Made by a program: the position numbers and the translations under genes. DNA of 18,205 bases from positions 1 to 18,205 of the forward strand of contig CAZHRJ010000054.1 in the NCBI GenBank assembly GCA_964534765.1. Direction: 5' to 3'. The stretch is from CAZHRJ01 sp964534765 (lineage in GTDB: Bacteria > Lindowbacteria > 2-12-FULL-62-27). The notes beneath the pieces were generated by a model, which was not told the DNA's origin, ran no database searches, and saw only the letters and a list, made by a program, of their open reading frames with translations. Each line of letters opens with the position of its first letter. Position 1 is the stretch's first letter. Of the stretch, positions 14,556 to 18,205 are shown piece by piece.

Positions 14556-16505
14556 GTGACGTATCTGGGTGAATGGGCGATCCGGTTTGATCTGGCGGTT
14601 GTCAGCGCGGGAATGCTTGCCGGGCTCTACGGCATCTGGAAGCGGTCCGAATTTTTTCTGGAAGCGCAGCGCCGCGCGCTGGTGTTGTCGGCGGCGCTGA
14701 TCGCCACGGCGACGATCTCGCTGGTCTGGGCGTTTTTCGCGCACGATTTTTCGATTCGATACGTCGCATCGTATTCGTCCCGGCAGCTTCCGCTCGGATA
14801 CTGCCTCACGGCCCTCTGGGCGGGCCAGGAGGGATCGCAGCTTTTCTGGCTGTTCGTGCTGTCCGTATATTCGTCCGCCTATCTGTGGGTCCACCGCGCG
14901 GACCGCGGGGACCTTCCGTATCATTCGACGGGTCTGGTTCTTCTGGGTGTCCAGCATTTTTTTCTGTCGATCGTGAATTTCGCCTCCGATCCGTTCGTCC
15001 GGCTCTGGCCGGTGCCGCCGGACGGCAACGGCTTAAATCCTCTCCTTCAGCATCCGGCCATGGCGATTCATCCGCCGATGCTCTATACCGGATTCGTCGG
15101 CATGACGATCCCGTTCGCCTGCGCGATGGGCGCCCTGATCGTCGGCAGGCTGGACGAGGGCTGGATCAAAAAATGCCGTGTCTGGACGATTTTCTCATGG
15201 ACCATCCTCGCGATCGGCATTCTCCTGGGCGGGCGGTGGGCGTATGATGAACTGGGCTGGGGCGGATACTGGGCATGGGATCCGGTTGAAAACGCGTCTC
15301 TCATCCCGTGGCTGACGGCGACGGCGTTTCTCCATTCCGTGATGATCCAGGAACGCCGCGGGATGCTTAAAATCTGGAATATGACGCTGATCCTCCTGAC
15401 ATTTCTCCTCACGATTTTTGGAACCTACATGACCCGCAGCGGCGTGGTGGCTTCGGTCCACTCATTTGCCCGCCAGCCGGTGCTGGGCGGGATGTTTCTG
15501 GCGTTTATCGTCTCCGTCGCCGCCCTTGGCGCCGGTCTCATCGGCTGGAGGTACCGTGCGCTGAGATCGGAGAACCGGATCGAGTCCTATTTGTCGCGGG
15601 AGGCGGTTTTTCTGTTCAACAATGTCGTCTTGCTGGGACTGGCGTTCGCCATTTTGTTCGGGACGATGTTTCCGACGGTGTACGAGATGGTCAAGGGAAG
15701 CCGGATCAGCGTGGGGCCGGCGTTTTTCAACAAAGTCACCATCCCGCTTTTTTTGATTCTCCTGGTTCTCACGGGCGTCGGCCCGACGATTTCCTGGCGC
15801 AAGGCGACCGCGTCTCATTTGATTCGAAATTTTTCCCTGCCGATCGCCGCCGCCCTCGTCACGATCGGGATTTTCGAATTCTGGGGCATCCGGGGTCTGA
15901 AAGCTCCGGCCGGAATCGGCTGCATTGTTTTTGTGCTGTCGTGTTTGATCCTGGAATTTGCGCGGGATTCCCGCGCCCGATCGGCGTCGACTGGCGAGGG
16001 CGCGTTGGCGGCGTTGGGTTCCCTGATCGGAAAAAACCGGCGACGATACGGCGGCTATATCGTTCACGCCGGATTCGCCATCACGGCGCTTGGAATTGTC
16101 GTGTCTTCCGGATATCAGATCCAGCAGGAAATCCGGCTGTCGCCGGGCCAATCGGCCCGGGTCGACCGGTTCGACCTGCGGTTTCTCGGTCTGACGGAAG
16201 GCCGATTGCCGAACGCGGAATTTGTCCAGGCGACGCTGGACGTCGTGAGCGGCGGCGTGCCGCTGGGCCGGATCGTCACGGAGAAACGGTTGTATGAAAA
16301 AACCGAGCAGCCGCATACGGAAACCGGTCTTATCAGCCGCCTCGGGTATGATTTCTATGTGGTCCTGGCCGCGTGGACGGAGTCAGGCGAAGTGACGTTG
16401 CAAGTTTATGTGAATCCGATGGTGACCTGGGTCTGGCTGGGCGGCGGGGTATTGCTCATGGGCGCGATCATCTGTCTATGGCCGCCGATTGGGAAGCACA
16501 AATGA
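14556..16505 (+). CDS. ccmF: Cytochrome c haem lyase subunit CcmF
   Basis: A 649-residue polytopic inner-membrane protein, the usual CcmF length. The tryptophan-rich WWD haem-handling region is WGGYWAWDPVEN (235-246), followed by SLIPWLTATAFLHSVM and GTYMTRSGVVASVHSFA, all typical of CcmF. An earlier GQEGSQLFWLF stretch (about residues 88-98) is also conserved. The protein should transfer haem from CcmE to apocytochrome thiols together with CcmH/CcmI. The start is GTG 14556-14558, with GAGG about 9 bases upstream. The stop overlaps the ccmH start (ATGA). A large periplasmic loop near the C-terminus precedes the last helix, as in the family. Confidence 0.97.
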   Translation: MTYLGEWAIRFDLAVVSAGMLAGLYGIWKRSEFFLEAQRRALVLSAALIATATISLVWAFFAHDFSIRYVASYSSRQLPLGYCLTALWAGQEGSQLFWLFVLSVYSSAYLWVHRADRGDLPYHSTGLVLLGVQHFFLSIVNFASDPFVRLWPVPPDGNGLNPLLQHPAMAIHPPMLYTGFVGMTIPFACAMGALIVGRLDEGWIKKCRVWTIFSWTILAIGILLGGRWAYDELGWGGYWAWDPVENASLIPWLTATAFLHSVMIQERRGMLKIWNMTLILLTFLLTIFGTYMTRSGVVASVHSFARQPVLGGMFLAFIVSVAALGAGLIGWRYRALRSENRIESYLSREAVFLFNNVVLLGLAFAILFGTMFPTVYEMVKGSRISVGPAFFNKVTIPLFLILLVLTGVGPTISWRKATASHLIRNFSLPIAAALVTIGIFEFWGIRGLKAPAGIGCIVFVLSCLILEFARDSRARSASTGEGALAALGSLIGKNRRRYGGYIVHAGFAITALGIVVSSGYQIQQEIRLSPGQSARVDRFDLRFLGLTEGRLPNAEFVQATLDVVSGGVPLGRIVTEKRLYEKTEQPHTETGLISRLGYDFYVVLAAWTESGEVTLQVYVNPMVTWVWLGGGVLLMGAIICLWPPIGKHK

Positions 16506-16945
16506 AATCCCTGTTCGTTGCGGTGTGGGTGGTCGGTATCGCCTCCGGCTCGTGGGCGGTGTCTATGGATGATATGGTCCCCGAGTTCATGTGTCCCTGT
16601 CCGGACCAGTGCGGGAAAGCCCTGGAGGTGTGTGAGTGTTCGGACGCGGCCGGATACAAAAATGAGGTGGCGACGCTGTTACAGTCAGGTCTGACGGCCG
16701 ATGGCGTCCGGGAAAAGTTCGTTGAAAAATACGGCCCGGCCGTTCTGGCTTCCCCGCCCGCCCGCGGGTTCGGTCTGGTGGCGTATCTGCTGCCTCCGCT
16801 GGCGATCGGGCTGGGCGTGCTGATCGCCGCGGCCCTGGTCCGGCGATGGCGCCGGCCGGCAGCGAGAGTGCCGGGGCTCACAGATCGGGATATTCGCCGG
16901 GCGGAAGAGAGGATGAAGAAATGGAACTCATCGAATGGTTCGTGA
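16502..16945 (+). CDS. ccmH: CcmH-like thiol protein with a five-cysteine motif
   Basis: A 147-residue protein with a signal peptide or anchor (about 1-20), a periplasmic thiol domain and a membrane helix (about 91-113), then a basic tail. The usual CcmH motif LRCxxC is replaced by CPCPDQC...CEC, with cysteines at 31, 33, 37, 44 and 46. The following phrase (EVATLLQSGLTADGVREKFVEKYGPAVLA) matches the helical CcmH domain well. CcmH reduces or holds the apocytochrome CXXCH thiols before haem attachment. I chose ATG 16502-16504, which overlaps the ccmF stop; the open frame to 16373 lies inside ccmF. The gene ends 25 bp inside the ccmI-like gene. Confidence 0.88.
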   Translation: MKSLFVAVWVVGIASGSWAVSMDDMVPEFMCPCPDQCGKALEVCECSDAAGYKNEVATLLQSGLTADGVREKFVEKYGPAVLASPPARGFGLVAYLLPPLAIGLGVLIAAALVRRWRRPAARVPGLTDRDIRRAEERMKKWNSSNGS

Positions 16946-17187
16946 TGGCGTCGTCGGCCGGATGTGTGTGGTATCTCCTGGCCGCCTTTCGGTCCCGGCC
17001 GCCGAAACTGGTGGACACGGGGATAGGCGCCGTTTCTGATCCATCTGAACGCGCGGCCGCGGCGGTCCGGGAAATCGAATTTGATTATGCCGCGGGCAAA
17101 CTCTCGGCAGAGGATTACGAAACGATCCGCCGCAAGACCGTAGAGGATCTGGCGGTGGAACTCAAAAGCAAAGCGGGTGAGGCATGA
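16921..17187 (+). CDS. ccmI: Minimal CcmI-like membrane protein
   Basis: 88 residues: one N-terminal membrane helix (about 5-23), a short linker, and a predicted helical hairpin with VREIEFDYAAGKLSAEDYE (49-67). That phrase is typical of the segment that follows the first helix in CcmI/CycH. Full-length CcmI proteins continue with TPR repeats that bind apocytochrome C-termini; these are absent here. The role is probably to hold CcmF and CcmH together. The ATG at 16921 has AGAGG 8 bases upstream; the open frame to 16846 overlaps ccmH further and starts with an unlikely leader. The stop overlaps the next start in ATGA. The gene symbol is by similarity and position. Confidence 0.72.
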   Translation: MELIEWFVMASSAGCVWYLLAAFRSRPPKLVDTGIGAVSDPSERAAAAVREIEFDYAAGKLSAEDYETIRRKTVEDLAVELKSKAGEA

Positions 17188-18125
17188 ACAAATTGTGCGC
17201 GGGCGTGATTCTGGCCGCCCTTTTGGCGCTGGGTCCCGTCGGGGTGGCCACGCGCGCGAGCGCGGCTCCGGATCTGTCGGTCCGGCAGAACCATCTGTTG
17301 TTCCAGTTTGCCGAACATCAGGGCCGGACCGTCTGCGGCATTCAGGAAATTGTGGTGATTGAGAACGGCGGAAAAGAACCGTTTCAAGACCCCTCCGGAA
17401 CGGCGCGGCTCTCGGTGCCGTCGGGCGCGCTGGAAGTTTCTCCCGTGCCGGTTCCGTCGATGATGCCGGGCGCGGAGACGAACCGCCCGCTCGATCCCGA
17501 AGAATACGAAATCCGGGCGGATCATATCCTGGTCAAACGGCATCTTCATCCGGGCAAGAACACGTTTTCCTACGCCTATCTCCTTCCCGTTCAGGATGAC
17601 CGCCTTTTGCTGGAAAAAAAGATCTTCTACCCGACGCGCCTCATGGTTTCCTTCGCCCCGCCGGTCGACCGCCTGACGTCGAAAACGCTGTCGGTGGAAA
17701 AAACCGAAGACGGATACAAGATCATGGGATCGGGTCTTGCGACGGACGCCGTGGTGGATTTGACATTCGAGGGCATATCAAAATCGGTAATGGCTGAAAA
17801 TCGATCCCGGCCGGGCGGGGAGGTCGATGGCGGAGTTTCCCCGGCGGGCGAAGCGCCTGCGCCTGCGCCGGATCGGCGGGACCCTTTCTCATCGAAGCTG
17901 CGGCTGTATCTGATACCCAGCGTTGCCGGCGCCGGTTTGGCCATTCTGGTTTTTTTGTACAGCCTGAGCCTGAGGCGGTCCAACAGCCTCCGGGCCGACT
18001 GGCGAAAATTCGTGATGGACGAGATGGAGTCCCTGGACGCGGCGGCCGAGAAGAAAGAGGTCACGGTGGACTTTCACAAGCGAAAGAAAAAAGAATGGAT
18101 GAACCGCCTCCGCGGGCTGGACTGA
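17184..18125 (+). CDS. Unrecognised membrane-anchored protein in the ccm operon
   Basis: A 313-residue protein I cannot assign. It has a signal peptide (1-27, cleavage probably after RASA), a periplasmic beta-rich region (about 30-200), a Pro/Ala/Gly-rich linker (210-233), one membrane helix (241-262), and a basic cytoplasmic tail of about 50 residues ending RKKKEWMNRLRGLD. The periplasmic part resembles an Ig-like or carboxypeptidase-regulatory sandwich in pattern only; no motif proves this. It has one cysteine in the mature domain (C51). Its ATG overlaps the ccmI-like stop (ATGA), and ccmA starts 4 bases after its stop, so it is an integral part of the ccm transcript. It could link periplasmic haem ligation to the CcmAB transporter. 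Confidence 0.8.
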   Translation: MNKLCAGVILAALLALGPVGVATRASAAPDLSVRQNHLLFQFAEHQGRTVCGIQEIVVIENGGKEPFQDPSGTARLSVPSGALEVSPVPVPSMMPGAETNRPLDPEEYEIRADHILVKRHLHPGKNTFSYAYLLPVQDDRLLLEKKIFYPTRLMVSFAPPVDRLTSKTLSVEKTEDGYKIMGSGLATDAVVDLTFEGISKSVMAENRSRPGGEVDGGVSPAGEAPAPAPDRRDPFSSKLRLYLIPSVAGAGLAILVFLYSLSLRRSNSLRADWRKFVMDEMESLDAAAEKKEVTVDFHKRKKKEWMNRLRGLD

Positions 18126-18129
18126 AGGC

Positions 18130-18205
18130 ATGGCGCCGGGCGTGGAACTGATCGGTCTGACCGTCGATTACGGCCGGACGCGGGCGTTGTCCGGCGTCCA
18201 TTTTC
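18130..18205 (+). CDS. ccmA: Probable haem-exporter ATP-binding protein CcmA, 3'-truncated
   Basis: Only 25 codons are visible before the right edge. The residues MAPGVELIGLTVDYGRTRALSGVHF match the N-terminal strand of ABC ATPases (pattern ELxGLTxxYGxxxALxGVxF); the Walker A motif lies beyond the window. Following ccmE-ccmF-ccmH-ccmI, the expected partner is CcmA, which drives release of haem-loaded CcmE with CcmB and CcmC. The start is ATG 18130-18132; an in-frame GTG at 18142 is an alternative. The AAGG just before the ATG is too close to be ideal, so coupling to the gene before is likely. Confidence 0.72.
   Translation, partial: MAPGVELIGLTVDYGRTRALSGVHF

Overview
The window looks like a chromosomal segment of a GC-rich, Gram-negative (diderm) bacterium. 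A PBP2-type cell-wall transpeptidase, a predicted outer-membrane beta-barrel, secreted M16 peptidases and System I (Ccm) cytochrome c maturation all point that way. The gene order der-plsY-gpsA, the paired M16 peptidases and the CXXXY-type CcmE recall Deltaproteobacteria-like or deep-branching uncultured lineages, but the sequence alone does not fix the phylum. I see no rRNA, tRNA, CRISPR array, transposase or phage gene.

Layout. (1) 2-1639, plus strand: the 3' part of a PBP2/MrdA transpeptidase cut by the left edge. (2) 1687-13783, minus strand: one tightly packed directon. In transcription order it holds a stand-alone response-regulator receiver, a structured 81-bp inverted-repeat element, an active M16 zinc peptidase, a catalytically dead M16 partner, a probable outer-membrane barrel protein, a UMF1-type MFS transporter, pgsA, an AI-2E/PerM-family membrane protein, der, plsY, gpsA, an HU-like DNA-binding protein and a family 2 glycosyltransferase. 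Most junctions are overlaps or gaps of a few bases, so translational coupling is likely. (3) 13784-14084: a 301-bp divergent intergenic region with an imperfect inverted repeat built of CGCRGAG units. (4) 14085-18205, plus strand: a cytochrome c maturation operon, ccmE (CXXXY type), ccmF, a cysteine-rich ccmH, a minimal ccmI-like gene, an unrecognised membrane-anchored protein, and the start of a probable ccmA cut by the right edge.

How the genes work together. GpsA makes sn-glycerol-3-phosphate, PlsY acylates it to lysophosphatidate, and PgsA uses it for phosphatidylglycerolphosphate, so one directon carries three steps of phospholipid supply, next to the ribosome-assembly GTPase Der. The M16 pair resembles known active/inactive heterodimers, probably periplasmic, and is co-directional with a barrel that may share its function. 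The ccm operon delivers haem to apocytochromes. Its unusual points are a Cys-type CcmE beside a CcmH-like protein, and an unassigned 313-residue protein directly before ccmA. The features least explained by standard annotation are the two inverted-repeat elements on either side of the receiver gene and the unassigned ccm-operon protein.
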